Positions 33,241 to 45,600 of a stretch of DNA of 64,000 nucleotides are shown here, piece after piece (the first letter of the stretch is position 1; each line of letters begins with the position of its first letter). The stretch comes from Fagopyrum homotropicum (lineage: Eukaryota; Streptophyta; Magnoliopsida; Caryophyllales; Polygonaceae). Made by a program: the position numbers and the translations under genes. Location of the stretch: contig BSWB01000004.1 in assembly GCA_033239125.1 (NCBI GenBank), positions 117,561,235 through 117,625,234 on the forward strand, read 5' to 3'. The notes beneath the pieces were generated by a model. That model had not been told where the DNA came from and searched no databases. It saw nothing but the letters and a program-made list of their open reading frames with translations.

Positions 33241-34377
33241 GGAAAATCAGATGGAGAGTTTGCATTGACAACCGCAAGCTCAACGAGGTAACACGAAAAG
33301 ACCATTTCCCATTACCTTTTATTGACCAAATGTTGGAACGTCTTGCAGGTCATCAGTACTACTGTTTTCTTGATGGATATTCGGGCTATTTCCAAATAGC
33401 CATCGCACCAGAAGATCAAGAAAAGACGACCTTCACTTCCCCATTTGGCACTTTTGCGTACCGTAGAATGCCATTTGGACTTTGCAACGCACACGGTACT
33501 TTCCAACGGTGCATGATAAGTATTTTCTCCGAATACATATAAAATTTCATTGAAGTCTTCATGGATGATTTTACCGTCCATGGAGACAGTTTTGACGCAT
33601 GTTTAGGACATTTGAAACTTGTTCTTGAAAAATGTGTTGAAACCAATTTGGTTCTTAATTCGGAAAAATATCATTTCATGGTCGAACAAGGAATTGTGCT
33701 AGGACATGTAATATCCTCAAAAGGGATAGAAGTAGATAGGGAAAAGGTTGATGTAATTCAAAATTTACCTTATCCTACTAATGTTCGGGAAATCCGATCT
33801 TTTCTTGGTCATGCAAGTTTCTACCGACGTTTCATCAAATATTTTTTAAAGATCTCGGCACCCCTATGTGAATTGCTCAATAAAGACGTCACCTTCATAG
33901 TAGATGAGAATTGCAAGAAAGATTTCGACACTTTGAAGGCATGTCTTACCACCGCACCAATCATCCGTTCTCCGGATTGGGAGAAACCTTTCGAAATCAT
34001 GTGTGACGCCAGTGATTACGCCGTTGGAGCAGTCTTAGGACAAAAAGACGGACGGGCTTCACATGTGATCCATTATGCGTCTATGACACTCAATGGAGCA
34101 CAAAAGGAATTACTCTACCACCGAGAAAGAGATGTTAGCGGTGGTTTTTGCCTTTGAGAAATTCAGGCAGTACCTACTTGGGGTAAAGGTAATTATCTTC
34201 ACTGACCATGCAACTCTTAGGTATCTCATGGTGAAAAAGGAAGCAAAACCACGATTGATTCGATGGGTGCTCCTCCTAAGTGAGTTTAACCTGAGATACG
34301 AGACAAGAAGGGGACTGAGAACCTGGTGGCCGATCATTTGAGCAGGCTAGTGAAAGAAGAGGAGGATTCAAGAAAAG
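33241..34377 (+). pseudogene. pol: RT (partial) and RNase H of element C
   Basis: RT from IDNRKLNEVTRKDHFP onward, with FLDGYSGYFQIAIAPEDQ and FMDDFTVHG. RNase H has CDASDYAVGAVLGQ and FTDHATLRYLM. Breaks: a stop at 33540, a frameshift at about 34110-34140 before TEKEMLAVVFA, and another at about 34310 after NLRYETR. It ends in the RNase H-integrase connection, which carries family C motif copies at 34438-34495. Confidence 0.85.
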
Positions 34378-34437
34378 GAAGAGAGATAGCTGGAAGCTTT
34401 CCAGACGATACATTTTACACAACTCTTTGTTGTGTAA

Positions 34438-34495
34438 CCGCCCCCGCGCCTCACACCAGCCGCCCCTGCGGCTCAGTCTAGGCTCCCCTGCGGAA
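34438..34495 (+). promoter_or_regulatory. Family C motif copies between RNase H and integrase
   Basis: CCGCCCCCGCGCC, CCGCCCCTGCGG and CTCCCCTGCGG lie in succession. This is an extra coding-region site for the motif that I see only in C. Confidence 0.6.
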
Positions 34496-34500
34496 TTATC

Positions 34501-34627
34501 GACAGAGGTTTGTCTTAAGCTCCGGTCTTTTAAGCCTTGGTTTGTTGACATTGTGAACTTCATGATCAGGAAGGAGTACCCTCTAGATTTCACTAAGGCA
34601 CAACGAGAGAAGGTAAAAGCTGAAGCT
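34501..34627 (+). pseudogene. pol: Start of the element C integrase, cut by A2
   Basis: Encodes PWFVDIVNFMIRKEYPLDF, the conserved stretch before the integrase zinc-binding domain. It stops at the A2 insertion. The duplicated AAGCT is 34623-34627. The gene resumes at 47475. Confidence 0.85.
34623..34627. repeat. Target-site duplication AAGCT, left of A2
   Basis: AAGCT precedes the LTR terminus TGTTCGCC at 34628. It is repeated at 47475-47479. Confidence 0.93.
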
Positions 34628-36290
34628 TGTTCGCCACTTAGCGTGCGTGCAAATAAGCTTTAAATTTATAAAACTAGAATCAAGCAAGCGAACCCGCAGT
34701 GTACGGATCGATATAGTTAAGCAAGAATTCCAGAGTATCGAACACAGGGATTTGGGGGGTTAAATCCAATTATAGAATTGTCAAGCAAGTAAATGTATAA
34801 GCTTTTGTAAATATTGGGAAAAAACAATCCTAAAGATCTAGGAATCCACGTGTGGCAATCGATTCAAGATATACTAAAGATATAAGGACAGAGTTAAGAG
34901 TTGCAAAGGTATACTAATGCAAAACAATGTACGGTGAAGTTCCAAGGCTTCATGTGACTTATCTAGAAATACTCTCTATAAAGGTTGTTGAGGCTTCAAT
35001 ATAGAAAAGATCTAAAGACAAGAATTAATATCAAATACCCAAACTTGTAATCCAAGGATCAAGACTAACTAAACCGATTAAGGTTGTGACACTCAGAATC
35101 GAGGTAGAGGTTGTTGAGGCTTCACTACCACCTAGAAAAGGCAAGCCAAAACTAAGTTAAAGCAAATCTTTAACTTTGGATTAAAGTAAAAGCAAGGTTC
35201 GTAAACTAAGGGAAATTACGGGTGGATCTTGAGATTCCACGGCCGTGGAACTCAAGAACACACCGTGATTTTGGTTCGTCGGCGATTCTATCTAACTCTC
35301 AGGGTCCAATCTGTTTACGATCGATCTATCATCATCTAAGCCACAACTATCAACCCTTCACCTTAGAATTGCTAAAGGGTTTTAGCCAACAATAATCATT
35401 ATGATATCAAATTCAAGATTTAAAAGAACGAAAGATGAAAACCTTCAAAACCCTTCAATAAATCTCAAATCAATCTCAAATCCACAAACAAAGTAACGAT
35501 GTATATCAGATTCCGAATAACACAAACCAATCACAATCTATGATAAGAACGAAGAATGGGATGTCAATCCGTCTTCTAATCAAACCTAAGGACAAAGCGT
35601 AACTTCCAAATCTCCAAATCTTCGCAAATCTCCGTTGCGAAATAGCAATCTCCACACGTCCAATTGGAACCCTAGGCACGTGCAAGTAAGCGTAAGCGAA
35701 GGTCTAAGCAGAGGTGACGGAATCTCGGTTCCATAGGATTCCACGGTTCCATAGAATAAGTGTCCAGCCCATTGTGTAAAAGATCGTGGCTTTAATTTGT
35801 ACGTTAAAAGATCGCCTAAGTCACGGTTCCATAGGATTCCACGCCCGTGGTTTAGAGCGTGGAATTTGATTACGGTGCTTCACAACTTCCACGGCCGTGT
35901 AACTCACTGGAATGCTCCACGCTTGTGTTGCCAAAGTTCCACGGCCGTGGTTTAGAGCGTGGACTCCATTACGGCCGTATTTTAGAGCGTGGAACATAGA
36001 TTGCTCGTAAATCTCCCTTGTTTTGTGTCATTCTTCATCCTAGCATCTTCCTTAGCTCTTTTGTGGTGTCCTCAATCCTTGGACATGCTTAATCCATCTC
36101 CATTCACCCTTGATTCGTTCGGTTTTAGCTTTTATTTGCCAACAATCAACACAAAGCTTATGTAGACCTCTATATCGACAATATAGACAAACTAGCTCAT
36201 AATTGCTTAAATGCTTTATCAATGAACACTAATATGGATGAAATACATCTAGAAAATGTGCCTACAATATCACAATATTTCATGCTAATA
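34628..36290 (-). repeat. 3' LTR of A2, TATA box lost
   Basis: Matches 45808-47474. The outer terminus at 36289-36290 reads TA instead of CA. At 35726-35756 it carries CGGTTCCATAGGATTCCACG plus a partial second copy, where the 5' LTR has the segment with its TATA box (46905-46933). The inserted words are copies of 35824-35843 in the same LTR. Family A cores lie at about 35233-35246, 35892, 35939 and 35972. Confidence 0.92.
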
Positions 36291-37651
36291 AATAACCCCA
36301 TACTTGCCACTTGCTTGTCCCTAAGCAAGGCCTTTCAAAAGCTTTAAAACTCAAGTTAGGATGAAATATGGATACACTTTCAAAAACAAAACTTCTTTTA
36401 GAAGAATGTGCTTTCTAGTCAATAGATCATTCTCAAATCTTGCTTCATTCGTTTATAACACTCTCATATACATAATCAAAGAGTAAAGAGTAAAGAAGGC
36501 TCATGAATTGATCAAACTTCCATGTAAACATCATAACCTTCAAACATTATCAAAATCAAACATAAGAAAGTTCAATTTAGATCACCAAGTCATATATCAT
36601 TCTCTTAATCTTAAGGACTTTCAAACAAGGTCTAGAATGCAGAAAAAGAAGGGAAAACTTTAAGGAATGTGGTGCATGAATCCGGGAAAGTGGATAACTA
36701 ACTCTTTTCTTTCTCTTTTGCAGTTTCCGCAACACTTTCAACTTAGAGCTTCGCTCTCTTCTTTTTAATTCATTTTTCGACTTTACTTTTGGAGTTATGG
36801 ACAGAGGTGCACAAAAACCAAAGCCTAGGAGATTGGCGGTTCTCATTTTTGCGAGATGCCTCAAACCCTTGATGCACATACCATAATCCGCTAGGAATAT
36901 CGCTCAATCCGACTTTGGCAAGACACAAACACCCGGCTATGTGAATGGTGCCGAGTTACTCATCGTCATGATTGACTTCCCCAAACCTATAAGTTCTTTC
37001 TATTCTTTGAATGCAAAATTTTGCTTTCATGGCCCTCCCACATCTAACATGCCAAATATCAACTCCTCCAAATTCCCGGATAGGTAAAGGAGGCCATTAT
37101 TTCATTGAGGGGCTAAATGATCAAAGAAAGAAGAAAGAAAATCGAATTGCCTTAATCATTTCAACAAGAAGTATAAGAACTTATCATGTGATTTCAACCT
37201 TGATTTCCCAACATGATTTAGGTAACCTTCTTCACATTATGAAACTTGCAAAAGATGAATAATCAACTCATTAAATTTTTTTTAATTCACTATTTGTTTA
37301 AGCATGCGATTGTCATCAAAACTCAATTCACAAGTAGTGATTATCATAGAAGTCATCTCTATCCTTCGAAGCACAAAATTTTCAAAATTTTTCAATTTTT
37401 ATGGGTTTTTCAAAAGCTTTTTCATGCAATGCAATAATGAAACGTGTAACAATAGAATGAGCATGCAAGGTAGTCACGATAAAAGCATACAAAGTGAGTA
37501 AGAGTTATTATAAACGATTAGTCACACCCCACCCCATACTTGGAATAAACATTGTCCCTAATGTTCAAAAAGAAAAAGAAGAAAAGAAAGAAAGAAATAG
37601 AACTCACAAAACGGTGGTGGAGTGGCTAGAATGGTTGATCATCAATCATCC
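36291..37651 (-). other. 3' UTR of A2 with purine tract next to the LTR
   Basis: No supported gene. The sequence adjoining the LTR (36291-36302) is the complement of the TATGGGGTTATT seen before the A1 3' LTR. The segment at about 36700-36930 is strongly conserved with A1. Confidence 0.75.
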
Positions 37652-38974
37652 TCACTGCGGTGCCGGTGGAGGTGGCGGCTGTGCATGCCAAGGTGGTGGA
37701 GCTCTCATCCAGTCCGGCTGCGTACTATACCAAGTAGGAGGATCTGCCATCCAAGTCGGCCTCTCGCTCACACTAGCACGGCGAGAGGAAGAGCTAGAAG
37801 CTCTAGCAGGGCGGGGAGAGTGTCTAGGAATGTCAGGAACTGCGTCCGGCTGATCCGGAAAAGTACCAAAGTCATGATCAGCTCCTCCTCCCTCAAACTC
37901 GTCATCCCCTCTCATCTCCTCATCATCAACAACTGGTGGTGGTGGAACGTAAGGAGGGGCTACTAATCTGTTCGCATGCATGGCAGCGAACGTCTAGTTA
38001 TGGCGTCCAGGCATAATGGAATACTCAGGAAGCCACTCAATCCCTCTCCCTGTCCTACTCTCCCAAGGCATGGCAGCGAACGGTGGACCTCTATGTGTAG
38101 GGAAGATGATGCCTCTAGTCATGAGGCTCTGAAGTCCTAGGGGTCTAGCTGCAATGCGAGTGCAAGCGGAGAAGTCTACCCCTAACTGCCTAGCAAGGTG
38201 GGTGACCATCCCTCCGTAACTAATGTTGCCGGCCCTCTTATTCTTTAGCTTGCTCATAGTGGCAACTAAGAGGGTGGCATAGTCACCTGGCCTACCGTAC
38301 AACATACTATAAAGCAAGAATAACTCGTCTGTCTTGATCTTCTGAGGTGTCTCCGTCCTAGGGAGGAGACACTCAGAAAGCACTCTATGGGCAATCTTCA
38401 AGGCTAGGTGATAGATCAACCTAGCCTTGGTATCAGCAGGTTGCCAGCGGTCCTCGTTGGCGTATATCATGGCTATCTCCTCCCAGAAATCCTTGGCGTA
38501 CACGCCACTAGGGAATCGACCATTGAAGGTCTCCTGGAACCCAAAGAAGGATCCAAACTCTCTAATAGAGAACTCATAGTTTCTCTCCATCAGCCGGAAA
38601 GAAACTGTCCTGTCAACATGATTGTGCTCAAAGGAAACTACAAACTCCCTAGTAATCTCCTCATAAGCATCTTCCCGAATGGCGGAGAAGATGACTAAGT
38701 CGGCTCTATCCAATAGCCAAGTGAGATCCCCTATCACATGCAAGGGCTCTAGCTCCTCAAGTAGTAAGTACTTAGGTCCTATGGCCGCCCTCTTATGGAT
38801 CCTCTCTAAGGCATCTAGATGATCCTCATGGATAGTAGGGATCCTATGGGGAGGTGGTGATGGTGATGATGGGGGTGATGGAAGCTCAGCTGGTGGTGCT
38901 CTAGAAGAAGAAGAGGTGTTGCCTTTCCTTTTCTTATTCTTATTTCTATTAGACACTCTCCTTACAAAATCCAT
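37652..38974 (-). pseudogene. ORF2 of A2, best preserved copy
   Basis: ATG at 38972-38974 (MDFVRRVSNRNKNKKRKG). The N-terminus is strongly basic, with KNKKRKG resembling a nuclear localisation signal, followed by a Ser/Pro-rich linker. The conserved domain covers about residues 45-320: ATIREDAYEEITREF-like block (here SAIREDAYEEITREF), SIREFGSFFGFQETFNGRF, TETPQKIKTDELFLLYSML, GNISYGGMVTHLARQLGVD. A TAG with loss of a few bases near 37993 interrupts it at RHN; reading resumes at MHANRLVAPP to 37652, ending PPPPPAPQ. No membrane span or signal peptide is visible, so it is not a recognisable envelope protein. The role is unknown; a nuclear, nucleic-acid-related function is my inference. Confidence 0.8.
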
Positions 38975-39735
38975 TTTCTGTCAAAAACCACGGTCTGTTC
39001 TTCAGGTTCCACGGCCGTGGAATGCCCAGAGACCGTAGTTCGTCTCGCAAATTCGCAAAACTCAGCAGAATCACACCAAACTCAACAGCAAGCAGCCCTA
39101 GACTAATTTCAGTCCAATTCCAATCAGTTCTCCTAAAAATTCTAGCAAAAACGAAACCGGATCGACAAAGAGAAAGAAGAGGTGAAAAACCTAGGTTTTC
39201 GGATTTTGGAATCCGAATTCTGTCTTCTCCGGTGAATTGCCGCTCGAATCGTTGCTTGGATCTTGTAGGTGACGGGAATTGCTTCAGTTTTAGCCAAAGA
39301 ATCGTTAAAAACGATTAACGAACGAGAAATTGGGAGAGGGGGAAGGTAATCGGCGATTTGGGCGTGGAATTGGGATTGTTTTGTGTGTTTTGTGAAGAAA
39401 CGTGGTTTTTATAATGGCCGTAAAAATTTTTGAAAATCACGGTCTATCGGAGGTTCCACGGCCGTGGAAATGTACGGAACCGTGGTTTTGGTGATTTTTC
39501 TCAAGCTTTTGAAAATTACGGTCACTGTAGCTGTCATGGCCGTGGTTTTGGCCGTGAAACTCTCTATAATGTGTCAAAGTCCAAGTTTCATAAATTTTCT
39601 TCAAACTTTTCCTTCCCCTTTTCTTTTCCACTGGTCCTACATCCAAAAACACGAACATACCGGAAGGCATCGAAGGCAAAACAAAACAAAACGTCTATAC
39701 TATTCTAATCTATGAATCAAAAACAAGAATGTGAA
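38975..39735 (-). other. Leader between pol and ORF2 of A2
   Basis: No supported gene. The family A palindrome is at about 39009-39022 and 39456-39467, with half-sites at 39479-39485, 39515-39520 and 39537-39545. The arrangement parallels A1 12516-13234. Confidence 0.7.
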
Positions 39736-39743
39736 TGCTATAC

Positions 39744-39761
39744 CTTGGGTTGCCCCCCAAG
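39744..39761 (-). promoter_or_regulatory. Post-pol hairpin of A2
   Basis: On the minus strand CTTGGG GGGCAA CCCAAG, a six-pair stem, 41 bases after the pol stop at 39803. AAAGCGCTT precedes it. Confidence 0.8.
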
Positions 39762-39802
39762 AAGCGCTTTGTTTAAGGTTCGTAGCTAGACCATATTCGC
39801 AC

Positions 39803-42627
39803 TTATTCGAGTGCGATGGGCGCGAACTCTTCAGCTTGGAGTTCTGGTGTATACTTCTTGAGTCGTTGACCGTTCACCTTAAAGCTTCTGCCCTTTTCAC
39901 CCCATACTTCAACTGCACCATGGGGAAAAACACGTCTGATTAGAAAAGGTCCATTCCAACGAGATTTAAGCTTACCTAGAAAGAGACAAAGCCTTGAATA
40001 GAAGAGGAGAACTTGATCTCCTTCTTTGAGGTCCTTTGGGATGATATGCTTATCATGCCAACGCTTCGCTGTTTCTTTATAGATCTTGGCGTTTTCGTAG
40101 GCATTCAAGCAAAGTTCTTCAAGCTCATTAAGGTCCAAGAGACGCTTCTCTCCCTCTTCCTTCATGATGAAGTTCAACCACTTTATTGCCCAATACGCCT
40201 TGTGCTCCAACTCTACTGGTAAGTGGCAAGACTTCCCATACACAAAGTTGTATGGCGTAGTTCCGATGGGAGTCTTATATGCAGTCCGATATGCCCATAA
40301 AGCATCATCTAGCTTCAAAGACCAATCCTTCCTAGTCCTTGAAACCGTCTTCTCTAGGATTCCTTTGATCTCCCGGTTTGAGATCTCCACTTGTCCACTA
40401 GTTTGTGGATGATAGGGGGTGGCGATCTTGTGAGTTACCCCATACTTAGCTAAAAGAGCTTCGAAACGCCGGGCAATGAAGTGAGAACCTCGATCACTAA
40501 TGATAGTCCGTGGTGTCCCAAATCGTGGGAAGATGGTCTTGTTAAAGAACTTAACCACTACCATGGCATCATTGGTGGGAGAGGCAATTACTTCAACCCA
40601 TCTCGAAACATAATCCACCGCTAAAAGTATGTATTGGTTTCCACAAGATGATGGGAAAGGTACCATGAAGTCTACTCCCCAAACGTCAAAGATCTCCACC
40701 TCTTGGATGTTGTTGAGAGGCATTTCGTTCCTCCTAGATATATTTTCTATTCTTTGACAAGCATCGCAGTAGGAAACAAAGGTTTGCACATCTTTAAATA
40801 AAGTAGGCCAAAAGAATCCAGATTGCAATACCTTAGCGCTAGTCTTGTTCGAACTAGCGTGTCCTCCACAAGGTAGTGAATGACAATGACGGATGACACT
40901 TTGCATCTCATCTTCTGGCACACATCGCCAAATAATGCCGTCCGGACCTCTCTTAAAGAGGAGAGGTTCATTCCAAAAGTATTCCCGAACATCCTTAAAG
41001 AACTTCTTTCTTTGTGCGTAGGATAATCCGGGCGGTAATTCCTGACAAACCAAATAGTTAACAAAATCAGCAAACCATGGTTCGTTACCTTTGGTGATTA
41101 CGTCGATGCACTCCTCTATGATATGTAAATGCTCGTCCGGAAAGGAGTCATCTATAGGTATATGGTCGTCCTCTAGATGTGTTAGACGACTCAAATGATC
41201 CGCTACAGAATTTTCCGAACCCTTCTTGTCGCGGATCTCTAGATCGAATTCTTGTAGGAGAAGAATCCATCTAATTAGCCTTGGCTTCGCATCCTTCTTT
41301 GCAAGTAGATACCGGATCGCAGCATGATCCGTGTATACAATCACCTTTGCACCTAAAAGATAAGAGCGAAATTTGTCAATTGCATATACGATTGCTAAGA
41401 ATTCATTTTCGGTAGTGGTGTAGTTGAGCTGCGCTTCATCTAGCGTCTTGCTAGCGTAGTAGATAGCATGGGTTCGTCCTTCCTTCTTTTGCCCAAGGAC
41501 AGCTCCTATAGCTACGTCACTTGCGTCACACATAACCTCAAAGGGAAGATTCCAATCCGGAGGTTGGATAATCGGGGCTGAGATTAGAGCTTCCCGAATC
41601 ATATTAAACGCATCTAAGCATTCCTGCGAAAACTCAAAAACTGCATCCTTCATCAATTGATTAGTAAGCGGCTTTGATATCTTAGAGAAATCCTTTATGA
41701 AATGCCTATAAAATCCAACATGTCCTAGAAAACTTCTTATCCCTTTCACCGAAGTTGGGGGAGGAAGCTTTTCTATTGTCTCTATCTTAGCTTTATCCAC
41801 CTCAATCCCTCTACTAGAGATTAAGTGTCCTAATACAATGCCTTCTTTCACCATAAATTGACACTTTTCCCAATTAAGAACTAGGTTAGTGTCTTCACAC
41901 CTTTGTAACACAAGAGCAAGGTTAGAAAGACAATTGTCAAAAGAGGAACCATAAACGGAGAAGTCATCCATAAAAACCTCCATGATTTCTCTATATATTC
42001 CGAGAAGATGGCCATCATGCACCTTTGAAAGGTGGCTGGGGCGTTGCAAAGCCCGAACGGCATCCTCCTATAGGCAAACGTACCCCACGGGCACGTGAAC
42101 GTGGTCTTCTCTTGATCATCCGGGTGTATCGAAATCTGAAAGAAACCACTATAACCGTCAAGATAGCAAAAGTGTGAATGTTGTGCTAACCTTTCAAGCA
42201 TTTGATCGATGAAGGGTAGTGGGAAGTGATCCTTCCTCGTCGCGTTGTTTAGCTTGCGGTAGTCTATACACATCCGCCATCCTGTTACGGTTCGTGTAGG
42301 AATGAGTTCATTGTTTTTATTGGTGATGACCGTCATTCCTCCCTTCTTCGGAACCACTTGTACGGGACTCACCCACTTGCTATCGGAGATAGGGTAAATG
42401 ATACCTGCATCAAGTAGCTTAAGAATTTCATTCTTGACAACCTCCTTCATGGTCGGATTCAACCGCCTTTGAGGTTGTCGCGAAGTTCTAAAGTCCTCTT
42501 CCATTAAGATCTTATGCATGCATAGGGAAGGTTTGATTCCTACTAAATCCTCTATAGTATATCCTAAGGCTTTCCTATGTTTCTTAAGGACAACCATAAG
42601 CTTACAATGTTCATCTATACTTAAATC
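39803..42627 (-). pseudogene. pol: pol of A2: RT, RNase H, integrase
   Basis: The frame coming from gag-protease is stopped by a single TAA at the border with 42628, where A1 has a Ser codon (VVVSSDLS). RT then reads SRQPQRRLNPTMKEVV, YLDGYSGFFQISI. A frameshift at about 41990-42000 falls just before EVFMDDFSVYG, the catalytic box. After it 748 codons stay open: RNase H (CDASDVAIGAVLGQ, YTDHAAIRYLLAKK), integrase HHCC (RHCHSLPCGGH, CDACQ) and D,D,E core (GVDFMVPFP, IISDRGSHF, HPQTSGQVEISNRE). A Gly to Val change is seen after the first catalytic Asp. Confidence 0.92.
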
Positions 42628-45600
42628 TTAACTAACAATTACCGGAAAGGTAGAGTTAGATCCTAGAAATGCGTACCTTAGATGTGTAGGAAGTGGTTTC
42701 AATTCCATCACTATAGGAGTCTCCAATGGCTCTTGAGGAATATCTGAGGGTACCTTAGAAGTGTCTAAGGAAGTAGAAGGTGTTGGAGAAGAATCAAGAG
42801 AAGTTGTGGAAGAAACACAATTTCCCTCGGATTCACCCAAAATTACGGCACCCCTGCCTTCTCCACGGCCGTGATTTTGGGCGTGGAAAGTAATTACGGT
42901 GTCTCTATTTCCTCCACGACTGTGTAAGTTACTGGAATGCTCCACGCTTTTGTTGGTGAATTCCACGGCCGTGGAATAGGCCGTCTGACCGTGGATCCGT
43001 AAGTTTTCTGCCTCATCGTGGAGTTTCTCGAACTCTTCTTCACATACTTCTTCTTGTGTCTCTAAGGCTTCAATTGCCTCATTGCATTCCTCTTCTTCCC
43101 CTATATCCATTATGCTCATAGAAATAACTTTTTGCAAGGGATCTTTGAAGAGAATAGAACTTACCTCCTCTCTAGATAGCTCTTCGTCATGAATATTGAA
43201 TATATCCTCATCGAAGGCTGGTTCCTTCACTAAAGTGGAAAGAACGAAGTCTACCATCTCTTCTCCTATGTCAAAGGCGAGTCTAGCATTCTTGAAATCG
43301 ACTATACATCCGGATGTTGCAAGAAATGGACTTCCGAGAATGATCGGGACCAGACTATCTGCAGGAATGTCAAGCACAACAAAGTCTATAGGAACATAGA
43401 ACTTACCAAGCTTGACCGGGACGTCTTCAACTATACCGACGGGATGAGTTATGGAACGATCCGCCATGTATAACGTCATCTTTACCGGTTTAGGATCGCC
43501 TAAACCGATCTTCCTGCATAAGGCAAGCGGGATGATGCTCACGCTTGCTCCCAAATCACATAATGCATCATATGTGACATCTCCCACTCCTATGGGAATA
43601 CAAAATAACCCCGGATCCTTTAGCTTTGGGGGCATCTTCTCTTTCATGGTTTTGATGAGATCCAATGAATCCGAACTCATCTTAACCTCTCCAAAATCCT
43701 CTAACTTTCTCTTGTTAGAGAGGATCTCCTTTAAGAACTTCTCATAAGCCGGCATACCTACAATTGCATCAATGAAAGGTATATTAATATGCAGTTTGCT
43801 CATGAGTTCAATGAACTTACCAAATTGCTTGTCTAGACGCGCTCTCGCTCTAGATTGCAGGAATGGTAGGGGAGGTTTGTAAGCTGGAGGAGGAACGTAG
43901 ACATCTTCCTTCTCCTTCCCCTTTTCTTTGTCCTTCTCAACAGGGACTTCTACAAACTTAGGCTGCGGGTCGGTAGTTGTTAATCCGCTCCTAGTTGTGA
44001 TTGCCATCACCCTTCCTTTTGGGTTGTCCTCCGTCTTTCCTAGAAGTTTCCCTTGATTCCTAGGAACTTCCTCCGCATGGCTAAACATTTGGTTTTCTAA
44101 AACCTTTTGGGCTTTATCAACCTTAGATATGTGATCATCAACCTTGATGATGCGAGTCTCCAATCCTTCAAGCTTGCCCAAAATTGTCTCCAACATGGGA
44201 TCGGGCTTCTCTTTCCCCGAAGTACTTCCACCATTAGATGTTTGCCCCTGGCTTTTCAAAGGAGTGGAAGAAGAGGAAGGTGGAGTTAGTGAATTTCCTG
44301 AATTGGAATAAGAATTACCGGAATTTTGTTGGTTGGGGCGCCAATTGTTGTTGTTTGAACCCCTATTGTTGTTCCAATTGTTGTTCCGGTTGTTGTTGTT
44401 GTTCCAATTGTTCCGGTTGTTGTTCCGGTTGTTGCGGTTTGTATTCTCATTCCCGTTGTGGTTATTGTTGTTGCCCAAATAACCTACATCTTGTTCCTTT
44501 TGCTTTGGAAAGTTGGTTTTGATGGCTTCCTTCAACTCTTTAATCTCCGTATTGAGAGAAAAGATTTGAGTTTGAGCTGCTTGTGATAGCTTTGCTCCTT
44601 GCTCCACATAATTCGCCTCCACTTTCCGATGAGAATACTTCTCAATGACTCGCGCTTTCTTCTCAATGAAGTCCCAAGCGTCATCTTCCCTCATGTCCAT
44701 GAATGTACCACATGAAAGGGATTGGAGCTTGAATTGTGTCTCCACATCCAGCCCCTTATAGTATATCTCCAATAGCGCCAATTTGGATATGCCATGATGT
44801 AGGCAATCCAATAGCAAATCCTGAAATCTTTCCCAAGATTGAAACAAACTTTCGTTAGATCTCATAGAAAATGCATTAATCTTACCTCTCAACTCCGCCG
44901 TTTTTAATGGCGGAAAGAACTTAGTGAGGAATTCCAAAGAAAGATCCTCCCATGTTTCAAGTTTCCCACTTGGAAGAGCTTGATACCAAGACAATACCTT
45001 CCCTTTCAAGGAGAAAAAGAAAGGCTTGAGTTTATAGCTGTTGGTAGTTGCATTCTTTGGCTTCATTGTCTCCATCATGATCTCAAAATTTTGTAGATGT
45101 TGGTGTGGAGATTCAGCGCTTGTTCCCCCAAATTGATTTTGGTGGACAATGGTAATAACTTGCGGGTTGAAGCTAAACCCTTGTGCATCATCAGCATCAA
45201 AGTTCACACCCAAACGGCGTGGTTCCTGCGTTGGATCCATCCTTTGGCCAAGAGTTCTTGGCTCCTCATCCACACGTTCGACTCTCGCACCTCTAGCTGG
45301 GACACGGCAATTGGCAGCTGGCCGTGGAAAGAATGGGTTCACATTGATCGTTGGATCAATTTCCTCTAGTGGTGGCATGGAAGAGTCGCTATCCTCATTG
45401 GATGAGTTGTTTCTAACCGATCTTGATGGCCTCCTTCTTCTCTTTGTCTTCTTGAGGTTGTTTATTTCCAACCTCATTTGAAACATCATGTCTGCTAGAT
45501 CATCAACCTTCGTTTGATAACGATCCATTTCTTCCCTACGAGTCTTCTCACTCCATTGGAGTTGAGCTTCTTTTTCCGCCAACTCCGTTTGGTAATCACG

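Noticed and set aside
37652..38974. Envelope protein of an infectious retrovirus
   Set aside because: The position fits published Athila envelope-like genes, but I see no signal peptide, no membrane span and no cleavage or fusion region in any ORF2 copy.
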